This document shows, one piece after another, positions 30,708-40,486 of a stretch of DNA of 64,000 bases. A program made the translations under genes and the position numbers. The DNA is from Mycobacterium sp. 852013-51886_SCH5428379 (GTDB taxonomy: Bacteria; Actinomycetota; Actinomycetes; Mycobacteriales; Mycobacteriaceae). The stretch covers positions 43,088 through 107,087 of the forward strand of contig NZ_LZSU01000035.1 of assembly GCF_001665575.1 (NCBI RefSeq). Reading direction: 5' to 3'. Below the pieces are notes generated by a model. It was given only the letters and a program-made list of their open reading frames with translations. It was not told the DNA's origin and searched no databases. Positions within the stretch are counted from its first letter, which is position 1, and each line of letters starts with the position of its first letter.

Positions 30708-32198
30708 ATGACCTCCACGGTGAACGCGATTGCGAGCAGTTGGATCGACGGGGCGCCTGTGCGGACCGGCGGCGGGACGTTCGAGATCATCGACCCGGCG
30801 ACCGGACGGGTGGTGTCCGAGTACGCCCGAGCGGTGAACAAGGACGTCGACGTCGCGGTCGCGGCGGCTCGCGCGGCGTTGCGGGGATGGGCCGGCGCGA
30901 CACCGGCCGAACGGTCGGCCGTGCTGGCGAAGCTGGCCGTGCTGGCCGGCGATCACACCGAGGAGCTGGTCGCCGAGGAGGTCAGCCAGACCGGCAAACC
31001 GGTGCGGCTGGCCCGCGAGTTCGACGTCCCCGGCAGCGTCGACAACATCGACTTCTTCGCCGGTGCTGCCCGCCACCTCGAGGGCAAGGCCACCGCCGAG
31101 TACTCCGGGGACCACACCTCGAGCATCCGCCGCGAGGCCATCGGCGTCGTCGCCACCATCACGCCGTGGAATTATCCGCTGCAGATGGCGGTCTGGAAGG
31201 TGTTGCCCGCGCTGGCGGCCGGGTGCACGGTGGTCATCAAACCGTGCGAGCTGACTCCGCTGACCACCCTGACACTGGCCCGCCTGGCCGGCGAGGCGGG
31301 CCTGCCGCCGGGGGTCCTCAACGTCGTCACCGGGGTGGGTGCGGATGTGGGCACGGCCCTGGCCGGGCATCCCGATGTCGATCTCGTGACGTTCACCGGT
31401 TCGACCCTGGTCGGCCGCAAGGTGATGTCGGCGGCCGCTGTGCACGGGCACCGCACCCAACTCGAGCTCGGGGGCAAGGCCCCGTTCGTGGTGTTCGACG
31501 ACGCCGACCTCGACGCTGCGATCCAGGGTGCGGTCGCGGGCTCCCTGATCAACAGTGGCCAGGACTGCACGGCCGCCACCCGGGCGATCGTCGCGCGCGA
31601 CCTCTACGACGACTTCGTCGCCGGTGTCGCCGAGGTGATGGGCAAGATCGTCGTCGGGGATCCGCAGGATCCCGACACCGACCTCGGCCCGCTGATCTCG
31701 TTCGCGCACCGGGACAAGGTGGCGGCGATGGTCGAGCGGGCGCCGGCCGAGGGTGGGCGCGTGGTCACCGGCGGCGCGGCCCCGGATCTACCCGGCGCGT
31801 TCTACCGCCCGACGCTGATCGCCGACGTGTCCGAACAGTCCGAGGCCTACCGCGACGAGATCTTCGGCCCGGTGCTCACGGTCCGTCCGTTCACCGACGA
31901 CGACGACGCGCTGCGCCAGGCCAACGACACCGACTACGGATTGGCGGCGTCGGCGTGGACCCGCGATGTGTACCGCGCGCAGCGGGCGTCGCGGGAGATC
32001 AACGCCGGCTGCGTGTGGATCAACGACCACATTCCGATCATCAGCGAGATGCCGCACGGCGGGGTGGGCGCATCCGGGTTCGGCAAGGACATGAGTGACT
32101 ACTCGTTCGAGGAGTACCTCACCATCAAGCACGTGATGAGCGACATCACCGCCGTCGCCGATAAGGAATGGCACCGCACGATTTTCGCCAAACGCTGA
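30708..32198 (+). CDS. Aldehyde dehydrogenase, probably aminobutyraldehyde type
   Basis: NAD(P)-dependent aldehyde dehydrogenase of 496 residues. Catalytic Cys lies in GQDCTAATR (~287), the general-base Glu in LELGGKAPF (~252), the cofactor region in FTGSTLVGRKVM, and the Asn region in TPWNYPLQMAVWK. The GQDC active site and C-terminal sequence resemble PatD-type gamma-aminobutyraldehyde dehydrogenases. Facing the Lrp-aminotransferase unit, it would oxidise the aminoaldehyde made there, giving GABA from putrescine. Specificity is inferred. Confidence 0.9.
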   Translation: MTSTVNAIASSWIDGAPVRTGGGTFEIIDPATGRVVSEYARAVNKDVDVAVAAARAALRGWAGATPAERSAVLAKLAVLAGDHTEELVAEEVSQTGKPVRLAREFDVPGSVDNIDFFAGAARHLEGKATAEYSGDHTSSIRREAIGVVATITPWNYPLQMAVWKVLPALAAGCTVVIKPCELTPLTTLTLARLAGEAGLPPGVLNVVTGVGADVGTALAGHPDVDLVTFTGSTLVGRKVMSAAAVHGHRTQLELGGKAPFVVFDDADLDAAIQGAVAGSLINSGQDCTAATRAIVARDLYDDFVAGVAEVMGKIVVGDPQDPDTDLGPLISFAHRDKVAAMVERAPAEGGRVVTGGAAPDLPGAFYRPTLIADVSEQSEAYRDEIFGPVLTVRPFTDDDDALRQANDTDYGLAASAWTRDVYRAQRASREINAGCVWINDHIPIISEMPHGGVGASGFGKDMSDYSFEEYLTIKHVMSDITAVADKEWHRTIFAKR

Positions 32199-32212
32199 CC
32201 GGCGACGCACGG

Positions 32213-34822
32213 TCAGTCGGTGATACCGCGGATCACCTCGGCGAGCGCGCCACGCCCCGTCACTCCGGCTCTTGCGCTGGCGTTGTAGATATGGCTTTCG
32301 ACTGTGCGCACCGACAGCGAGACCGCCTGCGCGATCTCCCGATTCGACAGTCCCTGCGCCACCAGCACCGCGATCTCGCGCTCACGGCGAGTGAACGGCG
32401 GTGCGAACGCTGCAGCGGTGATCGCCGGGCTGGTGGCGCCATCACAGGCGGCGGCCAGTCGACGCATCCGTGACGCAGCGGTCATCGCGCTACCGACGCG
32501 GCCCGCGCAACGGTGTGACGTGGCGGCCTGCCCCGCGGCGTCCGCAGCGGCGAGCAGGTCGCCCATCGCCTCGAATTCGACCGACACCTGATCGAGGCCG
32601 CCTGCGTCGTCGGTGCTCAGCGCGGACGCGTAACGTGCGGCCACCGCGGCTCTGGGACCCCCGACCAACGTCGCCAACTCGGCAAGCCGTGGGGCGACTT
32701 CAGTGTCGTCGAACTGCACCGCGGTCTGCAGACACCACACCTCACGAGCCGACTGACCGTGTTCACGTGCGACATCGGCCGCGCTGCGACACAGCCGGCG
32801 CGCCTCGGCGAGCCGCTGGCGCGCTGCGGCCACCCAGGCCTCGGTGAGCAGTTCGGTCGAGTTGATGTAGACGTAGGCCGGGTGTCGGTGTGCACGAGCG
32901 GTCGACAGCGCAACGTCGGCCGCATCGGCGTCACCGGATCGGGCCAGCGCCTGCGCGCGCAGCAGGTGGAACCGGGGGAAGCTGCTGGCCACCCAAAAGC
33001 TGTTCGCGGCGGCGGATTCGGCTTCGTCCAGTTGGGTGGGCAGATGTCGCAGGGCCGCGCCGAGATCACCCGCGGCCAACGCCGCCATCCCGGCGATCTG
33101 GGTGGCCACCACCTGTGCAGGGGCGGGAGCGTCCCGCTCGCCGTGAAGATGATCTTCGGCCACCTCGACGGCTGCACCGACGAGTCCGGCGGCGGCGAGG
33201 GCGAAGGTATGGAACTCCACCAGCGGCTGGCGGAGGAACCTGCCCTGTTCGCTCGAATCGACCACGAGACGACACTCGAGCGCCTTCGACACGGCTTTCT
33301 CGGGCTGCCCGAGTTCGCCGAACGCCAAGGTCTCTGCGCAGAGGCCGATGGTCGTCCCGAAGTCGTCGACCTCGGAATAGTCGATGCTCGCCGCGATGTC
33401 GAGGACGTCGAGCGGCCTGGCGGCCAGCGAGAGTTGATTGGCGCGGAACACCAACAGCTGGTGTCGGTGAGCGCCCGACGCGGTCTCGAGCGCCTCGTCG
33501 ATGACCCGCCAGGACTCCTCGGGCGATCGCAACGGCCACAACAGGTTGGCGGCGCGCATGATCACGTCGTTGATGTAGGCAGCGCGCGAGGCCTCCCGGG
33601 CCTCGATACTGTCGATGACCTCCGAGGCGAACTTGCCCTTCTGCATCATGAACAGGTTGTAGGCCAACTGAATACGCGCGTTCGTACCGGCACCGGCGTC
33701 GGCGGCCGCCGTGAAGAGCCGTTCGGCTGTCTCGAAGTCCAGCAGTGAACTCGCCGCGCCCGCCGCCGACAACAGCACATCCGGCTCGGGCGGTAGGTCC
33801 GAATCCAGCCAGAGCAGTCCTCGTCGCATGGCGTTGGCCGGACCGCCGCTGTCCTTCATGGCCTTTGCGACCTGGCCCCGTAATCGGCGCAACCGTGATG
33901 GTCCGCACCGGTTGAGACGGACCTCGACGTACATGGGATGGTCGACGTAGACCACGTCGTCCGCCGTCCGGATCAACTCGCGTTGTTCGGCTTCTTCGAT
34001 GGCGAATTGATCGGCAAGTAACCGCAAGGTGTGCCAATCGATGGGTTCGGCGACCGCGACGAGATCGAGGACGTCGCGCACCGTGTCCGGGATGGCGCCG
34101 ATTTGCGAATCCACCAGTTCGGCGAGGGACGCCGACATAACGGTGCCGGGGAGCCAACGAATCACGCCGCCCTCAGGAACCAGCCGTCCCGCGCGATGTT
34201 CCTGCTCGACGAACTGGCGAAGGAACAGCGCGTTTCCCTCGGTGAGCCGCCACAGCCCGTCGGCGCATGCCCGATTTGGTGGCGCCTCGAGCGCCACCGC
34301 GAGCAATTCGTCGGATGCCTCGCGCGACAACGGTTGTACATCCTGCCGTCGGAGCAGGCCGTCTTTCCACAGTGCCGTCACGGCGGGTGGAGCGGCTTCG
34401 CCCGTGCGAAGCGTCAGGATCACTGCGGCGGCACCTGACTGCGCGAGCTGATGCACCGCAAGGGCGGACAGATCGTCGAGCAGGTGCGCGTCGTCGACCA
34501 GGACCAGCAGGCGGTCGGGTTGGGCGCCCGCGGTCAGCGCGGCGACGACCCTACGCGCCAAGGCCATCGGAGGGCCTTCGAACTCCTCGGTCCATTGGGC
34601 GAAGGCGCCGAGGGGTATCGAGCGGCTGGTGGCCGTCGCCGCCACGTACCGCACGGCCCAGCCCGCCTCGGACGCCCGCTGCACAGCTTCGCGGGCGAGC
34701 CGTGACTTGCCGACACCGGGCTTGCCCGCCAGCGCCGCTCCGCGGTAGCGACCGCCTGCGTATGCATCGGTCACCTCGATGATTTCTCGGTCCCGACCGA
34801 GGAGTGGCCAGTGATCGAGCAC
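32213..34822 (-). CDS. Large LuxR-type regulator with AAA/STAND ATPase
   Basis: The 869-residue LAL-type regulator has Walker A GKPGVGKSR (33-41), Walker B-like LLVLVDDAHLLDDLS (~105), a helical TPR-like middle and a C-terminal LuxR helix-turn-helix (FTRREREIAVLVAQGLSNREIAQAVSLSVRTVESHIYN, ~805-842). Such proteins are ATP-dependent activators like MalT. GTG 34822 was used. The target is unknown; the nearest genes are a universal stress protein and an amino acid permease on the same strand upstream. It converges with the aldehyde dehydrogenase gene 14 bases away. Confidence 0.9.
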   Translation of the reverse strand: MLDHWPLLGRDREIIEVTDAYAGGRYRGAALAGKPGVGKSRLAREAVQRASEAGWAVRYVAATATSRSIPLGAFAQWTEEFEGPPMALARRVVAALTAGAQPDRLLVLVDDAHLLDDLSALAVHQLAQSGAAAVILTLRTGEAAPPAVTALWKDGLLRRQDVQPLSREASDELLAVALEAPPNRACADGLWRLTEGNALFLRQFVEQEHRAGRLVPEGGVIRWLPGTVMSASLAELVDSQIGAIPDTVRDVLDLVAVAEPIDWHTLRLLADQFAIEEAEQRELIRTADDVVYVDHPMYVEVRLNRCGPSRLRRLRGQVAKAMKDSGGPANAMRRGLLWLDSDLPPEPDVLLSAAGAASSLLDFETAERLFTAAADAGAGTNARIQLAYNLFMMQKGKFASEVIDSIEAREASRAAYINDVIMRAANLLWPLRSPEESWRVIDEALETASGAHRHQLLVFRANQLSLAARPLDVLDIAASIDYSEVDDFGTTIGLCAETLAFGELGQPEKAVSKALECRLVVDSSEQGRFLRQPLVEFHTFALAAAGLVGAAVEVAEDHLHGERDAPAPAQVVATQIAGMAALAAGDLGAALRHLPTQLDEAESAAANSFWVASSFPRFHLLRAQALARSGDADAADVALSTARAHRHPAYVYINSTELLTEAWVAAARQRLAEARRLCRSAADVAREHGQSAREVWCLQTAVQFDDTEVAPRLAELATLVGGPRAAVAARYASALSTDDAGGLDQVSVEFEAMGDLLAAADAAGQAATSHRCAGRVGSAMTAASRMRRLAAACDGATSPAITAAAFAPPFTRREREIAVLVAQGLSNREIAQAVSLSVRTVESHIYNASARAGVTGRGALAEVIRGITD

Positions 34823-34938
34823 GAGAGGAGGTTAGCGTGACGAGCTGGTTTTCACCGTGCATCCGGGGCTGACGAAGATGACGGAAGCGCAACGCCGACT
34901 GCGGCGAGGCGGCGCAGCGCCATCGCGGGCGGGGACCC

Positions 34939-35802
34939 TCAGTCCTCCGCGCGTGGGACGACCACCACGGGCACGTCCACGCCGGCCAGGATGCGCGCGG
35001 CGGTCGAGCCCAGGAAGATCCGGCGCGGCGCGGCGAATCGGCTCGAGCCGACCACCAGCAGCGCGCCATCGTCCCACGTGAGTTTCTTGAGCGCCGACTC
35101 CAACGTCATTCCGTCGGCGACCAGCGACTCGATGTCCGGGACGTCGGGCAGGGCGCGCGCGGCCACGGCGAGGTTCTCCTCGGCTGCGGCGACCTGGAGT
35201 TGACGCACCTCCCTGGCGTTGGACGCCTCGGCGAGGTTCTCCGCCGACACCAGCGACAGCATGCGGATCCGCAGGCTCGCCGCACTGGCCAGGGTGATCG
35301 CGAACGGCAGGGGATTGTCGTCGCCGGCCCTGGTGGGCACCGCCGCGGTCACGGCGGTGAACTCGTCGTCGGGGTCGTCGCCGTACCCGCGCGGCGCGAG
35401 TGCCACCGGGATCGGCGAGGAGTGCAGCAGTGCGCCGGTCACCGGCCCGATGGTGTGTCCGCCGAAGAAGCCGTCGCGCGCCCCGCCGACGACGATGAGA
35501 TCGGACGCCTTCTTCTCGGCGAACGCGATCAGCGATTGGGCGAACGACTCGCCGACCGTCACGGTGGACCCGGCCGTCACGCCCTTGTCGGCCAGCGTCG
35601 CCACCGCCTGCGAGACCCACCGCTCGCCCCGGTCGACCAGCAGCTGCTGAAACTGGGCGCGGCCCGGATGCCCGTCGGGCAGCTCCTCGCGGACGACGAG
35701 GACGACGTCGACCCGGGCGTCGAACGTGCGTGCCAGCGCGGCCGCCAGCGCGACGCCGTCGTCGCCGGTGGGGGTGGCGAGGTAACCGACCGTCAGATGC
35801 AT
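34939..35802 (-). CDS. Universal stress protein, two USP domains
   Basis: A tandem UspA protein of 287 residues. Domain 1 ends with the ATP-loop signature VVGGARDGFFGGHTIGPVTGALLHSSPIPV and domain 2 with VVGSSRFAAPRRIFLGSTAARILAGVDVPVVVV, both of the ATP-binding G2xG9xG(S/T) kind. Many such proteins in mycobacteria respond to hypoxia. ATG 35802 starts 27 bases after the permease stop, so the pair is probably co-transcribed; it may sense or modulate transport. No DosR-like box was identified. Confidence 0.9.
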   Translation of the reverse strand: MHLTVGYLATPTGDDGVALAAALARTFDARVDVVLVVREELPDGHPGRAQFQQLLVDRGERWVSQAVATLADKGVTAGSTVTVGESFAQSLIAFAEKKASDLIVVGGARDGFFGGHTIGPVTGALLHSSPIPVALAPRGYGDDPDDEFTAVTAAVPTRAGDDNPLPFAITLASAASLRIRMLSLVSAENLAEASNAREVRQLQVAAAEENLAVAARALPDVPDIESLVADGMTLESALKKLTWDDGALLVVGSSRFAAPRRIFLGSTAARILAGVDVPVVVVPRAED

Positions 35803-35829
35803 GGGGTGTCCGTCCTGCTCGTCGGATGC

Positions 35830-37356
35830 TCAGGCGACATCGGGCACCTTGACCTCGGTGGTCGACGTCAGCGTCTCCCCGCGGAAGAAGCGTTTGGTGC
35901 CGAAGGCGAAGCACAACAGCATCAGCGGGATCCCCAGTACGAGCATCCCGACGCCCAGCACGAACACGCCGCCGATCGGGCCGTAGGCGGTGTAGCCGTA
36001 GTCGGGCTGGATCATGTCGACGGCGCTCTGCACGAACGCCCACGTCATCGCCAACGCTCCGAGCAGCGGGAAGATCCCGCGCATGAACAGGTTTCGCGCC
36101 GAGGTGAACAGCGTGCGCCGGAAATACCAGACGCAGGAGTACGCCGTGATGCCGTAGTAGAACGCGACCGCGAGCCCCAGCGACGACACCGAGTCGGCCA
36201 GAGCGTTCGACGACAGGAAGCTGAGCACGAGGTAGAAGAACAGCGCCGCGATGCCCATCACGATGGTGCCGAACGCCGGTGTCATGTACCGCGGATGCAC
36301 GCTGGAGAACCGCTTCGGGATGGCCTCGTACACCGCCATCGACAGGGTGCCGCGCGCCGTGGGCAGGATCGTGGTCTGGGTCGACGACAGCGCCGACACC
36401 GACACGGTGAGCAGCAGCAGCGAGGCGGCGATGGTGCCCGCCACCGGTTCTCCCAGCACGGTCAGCACGTCGTCGGTGTTGTTCGGGTTGTTCAGGCCGA
36501 TGCCGACGTAGCTGAAGCCCGCGAACGACTGCACCGCGTAGGCGACCAGCACGTACGTGCAGACCAGGATCAACGTGGTGATGACCGCGGCGATGCCCGG
36601 GGTCTTGCCGGGATTCTTGGTCTCCTCACCGACGGCCAGGCAGGCGTCCCAGCCCCAGTAGATGAAGATGCACAGGATGATCGCCGCAGCGATGGACGAG
36701 GCGTCGAGACCGCCGGGCCACAGCCAGGACAGCGACGGATCGACGGCCTGCGCACCCGCGGTGTCGGTGAACACCCGGAACAGGGCGATGATGCTGACCA
36801 CGATCAGCACCCCGAACTGGATCGCGATCAGCACGTTCTGCACCCGCTCGGACACCACGATCCCGCGGGCACTGACCAGGGTCATCGCGATGATGAAGAA
36901 CGAGCCGAGCAGCACCTTGGCCGTCAGGTTCTCCGCCAGGGCGTCCTGGCCGAGGAACCGCAGCAGGTAGATCGCCGCCACCTCGGCGACGTTGGCCAAC
37001 ACGATGATCGCCGACACCGCCAGGCCCCAGCCGCCGATCCAGCCGATCCACGGCCCGAAAGCCTTTGTGCCCCAGGTGAACGTGGTGCCGCAGTCGGGGG
37101 TGTCCTGGGAGAGCTCCTTGTAGGCGAAGGCGACGAGCAGCATCGGGATGAAGGCGAGCACGAACATCGAGGGCGCCTTCTCGCCGACCGCCATGACAAC
37201 GAAGCCCAGCGTGGCGGCCAGACTGTAGGCCGGTGCGACAGCCGCCAGTCCGATGACCACGTTGCCGACGAGGCCGAGGGCACCGGCCTGCAGACCCTTG
37301 CCGTTTACCCCGGCGGCGGGAGCAGCGGCCGGCGGCGGCGGTTCGGTGATTGCCAT
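35830..37356 (-). CDS. APC-family amino acid permease
   Basis: The 508-residue transporter has about 12 membrane helices. APC features include the first helix GALGLVGNVVIGLAAVAPAYSLAATLG with the unwound Gly-rich stretch and ELSQDTPDCGTTFTWGTKAFGPWIGWIGGWG after helix 2. An exact substrate cannot be read. ATG 37356 was chosen. It is followed closely by the USP gene. Upstream, 142 bases separate it from the divergent AI-2E family gene. Confidence 0.9.
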   Translation of the reverse strand: MAITEPPPPAAAPAAGVNGKGLQAGALGLVGNVVIGLAAVAPAYSLAATLGFVVMAVGEKAPSMFVLAFIPMLLVAFAYKELSQDTPDCGTTFTWGTKAFGPWIGWIGGWGLAVSAIIVLANVAEVAAIYLLRFLGQDALAENLTAKVLLGSFFIIAMTLVSARGIVVSERVQNVLIAIQFGVLIVVSIIALFRVFTDTAGAQAVDPSLSWLWPGGLDASSIAAAIILCIFIYWGWDACLAVGEETKNPGKTPGIAAVITTLILVCTYVLVAYAVQSFAGFSYVGIGLNNPNNTDDVLTVLGEPVAGTIAASLLLLTVSVSALSSTQTTILPTARGTLSMAVYEAIPKRFSSVHPRYMTPAFGTIVMGIAALFFYLVLSFLSSNALADSVSSLGLAVAFYYGITAYSCVWYFRRTLFTSARNLFMRGIFPLLGALAMTWAFVQSAVDMIQPDYGYTAYGPIGGVFVLGVGMLVLGIPLMLLCFAFGTKRFFRGETLTSTTEVKVPDVA

Positions 37357-37498
37357 CAGCGGAATATACGACCGCAGGTCGCGGTGTGAGCCTGTACGAA
37401 CGATATTCGGGCCGTTGCTCGGGGGTGGTCCGGGCGGCCCGCCGAAGTGTCGGGCGGAATCACACTTCGATTCGGCGGTTGAAGGGTAATGAGGAGGG

Positions 37499-38650
37499 GT
37501 GGACACGACGACGGCGGCGCCGAGCCGCGGGACGATCTTCAGTGCGCATCTCCGATCGACCGCGGTGGTGGCGGTGCAGTTCCTCGCGGTGGCCGCGACG
37601 CTGTGGGTGCTGGCCTGGGTCGTCGGCAAGGCCTGGACGATCATCCTGCCGGTGCTGCTGGCGCTCATCGTGTGCACCGTGCTGTGGCCGCCGGTGCGCT
37701 GGCTGCGCGACAAGGGGGTGCCGCCGGCGGCGGCGGTGCTGCTGACGCTGCTGATCGCCGTCGGAGTGATCTCCGGCGTGGTCGCCGCGATCGCGCCCGC
37801 GATCGTCGAGCAGTCGACCGAACTTGCCGAACAGGCGTCCGCGGGTGTGGTGAAGATTCGCGACTGGCTCGGCGGCCCACCGCTGAACATCAGTGAAGCG
37901 CAATTGAACTCGGCGGTCGCCGCGATCACCGACCGGCTGAACTCGTCCAGCGCCCAGATCGCCTCCGGCGTGTTCACCGGGGTGGGGGCCGCGACGTCGG
38001 CATTGGTGACGGCGTTCACCGCGATCGTCGTGACGTTCTTCTTCCTCAAGGACGGGCCGCGGTTCATCCCCTGGCTGCGCCGCTCGGTGGGCAACCCGGC
38101 CGGACCTCACCTCGCGGAGCTGCTCCAGCGGGTGTGGTCGACCCTGGGTGGCTTCATCCGCACCCAGGCGCTCGTCAGCCTGGTCGACGCCGTGCTGATC
38201 GGAATCGGCCTGGTGATCGTGGGGGTGCCGCTGGCCTACGCGCTGGCCATCATCACGTTCATCGGCGGGTTCGTGCCTATCGTCGGCGCATTCGTCGCCG
38301 GCGGCCTGGCGGTGTTGATCGCGCTGGTGTCGAACGGTCCGGTGGACGCGCTGATCGTGCTCGGCATCATCCTGGCCGTGCAGCAGTTGGAGGGCAACGT
38401 GCTGCAGCCGTGGCTGCAGTCGAAGTCGATGAAGCTGCACGCCGTGATCGTCCTGCTCGCGGTGACGCTGGGCGCGACGACGTTCGGCGTCGTGGGCGCA
38501 TTCCTGGCTGTCCCGGTGGCCGCCGCCCTCGCGGTGATGCTGCGCTACTACGACGAGCAGGTCGCCGAACGCGCCGGGGAGATTCCGCCGCCGGAGACCA
38601 CGGCGGACGACGAGCAGCAGGAAGACGAAGACGCCGAGGCCGAGGTCTGA
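37499..38650 (+). CDS. AI-2E/PerM-family permease
   Basis: The 383-residue membrane protein of the AI-2E transporter (DUF20) family has an N-terminal helix pair, an extended soluble stretch, and a C-terminal set of helices including ALAIITFIGGFVPIVGAFVAGGLAVLIAL and QQLEGNVLQPWLQSKSMKLHAVIVLLAVTLG, the family signature. The C terminus is very acidic. Most members do not carry AI-2; the substrate is unknown. GTG 37499 is the start. Its stop lies 2 bases before the first copy of the 20-bp direct repeat. Confidence 0.87.
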   Translation: MDTTTAAPSRGTIFSAHLRSTAVVAVQFLAVAATLWVLAWVVGKAWTIILPVLLALIVCTVLWPPVRWLRDKGVPPAAAVLLTLLIAVGVISGVVAAIAPAIVEQSTELAEQASAGVVKIRDWLGGPPLNISEAQLNSAVAAITDRLNSSSAQIASGVFTGVGAATSALVTAFTAIVVTFFFLKDGPRFIPWLRRSVGNPAGPHLAELLQRVWSTLGGFIRTQALVSLVDAVLIGIGLVIVGVPLAYALAIITFIGGFVPIVGAFVAGGLAVLIALVSNGPVDALIVLGIILAVQQLEGNVLQPWLQSKSMKLHAVIVLLAVTLGATTFGVVGAFLAVPVAAALAVMLRYYDEQVAERAGEIPPPETTADDEQQEDEDAEAEV

Positions 38651-38652
38651 CC

Positions 38653-38672
38653 CGCTGTCTAGCGCGCGAACA
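38653..38672. repeat. 20-bp direct repeat, copy A
   Basis: CGCTGTCTAGCGCGCGAACA occurs here and again at 40522-40541. Copy A contains the last three codons and the TAG stop of the TetR gene (FAR-stop on the minus strand) plus six bases beyond it. Flanking bases differ on both sides. Confidence 0.9.
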
Positions 38673-39312
38673 CCGTCTCGCGCAGCATCCGGCGACACCA
38701 CTCCCGGTAGGTGTCGATGTCCCAGCCGCCGTCCCTCAGTCGCAGGTAGGTCTCGATTCCGCCCAGGGCGGCTGATCCTACGACCAGCTCGTCGAACGGC
38801 ACGTCGGTGCGCAGCCACCCCCGGTCGCGATAGATCTCGAGCACCCGCCGTACCTGGAGGGTCACGTCGGCGGTGAGGTCGCGGCGAAAGCGGTCGAGCT
38901 CCGGGTCGGCATACGCGGCGCCGATCAGCGCTCCCGCAAGCCGTGCGCTGTTCTGGTGCACCCGTGTCTGCGTGGCGACGAGCAGATCGACCGCCTCGTC
39001 GCGATCCCGGGCGGCGATGAGCTCACGGCCGATGTCGAGGTCGAGAACGTTGTCCTCGCCGGCTACGCCGACGGCGGCGTGCTCGACCGCGGCGATCATC
39101 AGCGCGGCTTTGGGACCGTGTCCCTGGACGGTTTCGGCCGATACGCCTGCCGCTGCGGCGATGCTCGCCAGCGTGGTGCGCGCATAGCCGTCCGCGGCGA
39201 ACAGCTCAGCAGCCGCTTCGATTATTCGCGTGCGGGTGGCTTCCGCCTGCTGTCGGCGCAGGTCGGAGCGGTACGAGCGGGGGGCGTGCGCTATTGACTT
39301 GGGTGTCCTCAC
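38659..39312 (-). CDS. TetR-family regulator
   Basis: The regulator has a typical N-terminal helix-turn-helix (RTRIIEAAAELFAADGYARTTLASIAAAAGVSAETVQGH) and an all-helical ligand domain ending LRDGGWDIDTYREWCRRMLRETVFAR. The final FAR-stop lies inside the 20-bp repeat shared with sdhB. The start is uncertain: GTG 39312 or 39339 are available, but both lie in DNA that also encodes the glycosyltransferase fragment on the other strand, so the original start and promoter may be lost. Confidence 0.82.
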   Translation of the reverse strand: MRTPKSIAHAPRSYRSDLRRQQAEATRTRIIEAAAELFAADGYARTTLASIAAAAGVSAETVQGHGPKAALMIAAVEHAAVGVAGEDNVLDLDIGRELIAARDRDEAVDLLVATQTRVHQNSARLAGALIGAAYADPELDRFRRDLTADVTLQVRRVLEIYRDRGWLRTDVPFDELVVGSAALGGIETYLRLRDGGWDIDTYREWCRRMLRETVFAR

Positions 39313-40486
39313 CGGCGCACGGTTCGCCGAGCGGGTCACCGCGACGGGCGCGTCGCACCTGCGGTTGCCACGCGAGGCCGACTACGACGAGTCGCTGCTC
39401 CACAGCTTTCCCGAACGCGCCGCGCTGAAGGGTATGAGAGCCACCGCCTTCGACGTCGAACACGTCTTCGCTCGTCCCGCGAAGGCGCAGTACGAAGCAC
39501 TCACCGCCGCTCTCGACGCACAACCTGCGGACGCGGTGCTGGCCGAACCGGTGTTCGTCGGTGCGGCGTTCCTCCTCGCGCACCCGCGTCCCACCCGTCC
39601 AGCGGTCGTGATGTGCGGGGTCTTGCCTCTGTGCATCGATAGTCGTGACACCGCCCCCTTCGGGCTCGGCCTACCGCCGGCCCGGTTCCTGAATCGACCG
39701 CGGAACAGGATGCTGTCCGTCCTCACTCGCGGAACGCTGCGGCGGCCCTACCGAGTGATCGACGATCTGCATCGCCAGGTCCACGGCCGCCCGATGCCGG
39801 ACACGTTCACGAACTGGGGTCGACGAGCCGACGCCATCGTGCAGTTCAGCGTTGCGTCGTTCGAGTACCCGTTGAGCGACGCACCCCCTGAACTCCACTT
39901 CGCCGGGCCGCTGTCGGCGAGCGGGTCGCAGGCCCCGCTTCCGGAGTGGTGGTCGGACCTCGACGGAAGCCGGCCCGTCATCCACGTCACCCAGGGCACG
40001 GTCGCGAACGTCGACTACCGGCAGACCATCGCGCCGACCCTGCATGCGCTTGCGGACGACGACGTGCTGGTGGTGGTCACGACCGGTGGCCGCCCGCTCG
40101 ACACCCTGCCGCCGCTCCCTGCCAACGCCCGTGCGGCCACGTATCTGCCGTACGACGAGTTGCTGCCGCGCACTGCGGTTTTCGTGACCAACGGTGGTTT
40201 CGGCGGTGTCCAGTACGCGCTGCGCTACGGCGTACCGATCGTCGCGACGGGCGGGAAGGAGGACAAACCGGAGGTCGGCGCCCGTATCGCATGGTCCGGC
40301 GCCGGACGCCGCATCCGGCGTGAACGGCCGGATCCGGGCGCCTTGAGGCGGGACATCATGGCTGTGCTGACCCAGCCCCGGTATCGCGAGGCCAGTCGGC
40401 GGATCGCCGCCGACATGGCCGCAGCGCCGGGCCGGCATGGCCTGGCAGCTGTCGTCGATCGGCTGACCCGGGCGATATCGGTGTAG
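39299..40486 (+). pseudogene. MGT/UGT-type glycosyltransferase, N-terminally truncated
   Basis: This is a GT-B glycosyltransferase related to macrolide/flavonoid glycosyltransferases. The C-terminal nucleotide-sugar domain is intact (VIHVTQGTVANVD, YLPYDELLPRTAVFVTNGGFGGVQYALRYGVPIVATGGKEDKPEVGARIAWSGAGRRI). The recognisable sequence begins abruptly at VLTGARFAERVTATGASHL, which in the family is about residue 37-40; the first strand and the GHGHxxP-like loop are absent, and they are not found in any frame upstream. Only TTG 39299 or GTG 39230/39236 (through unrelated sequence antisense to the TetR gene) could start it. Probably a 5'-deleted remnant. Confidence 0.75.

Noticed and set aside
35200..37389. 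A 729-codon plus-strand frame opposite the USP and permease genes
   Set aside because: The product is Arg/His/Gly/Asp-rich without any domain; both opposite-strand genes have strong family motifs.
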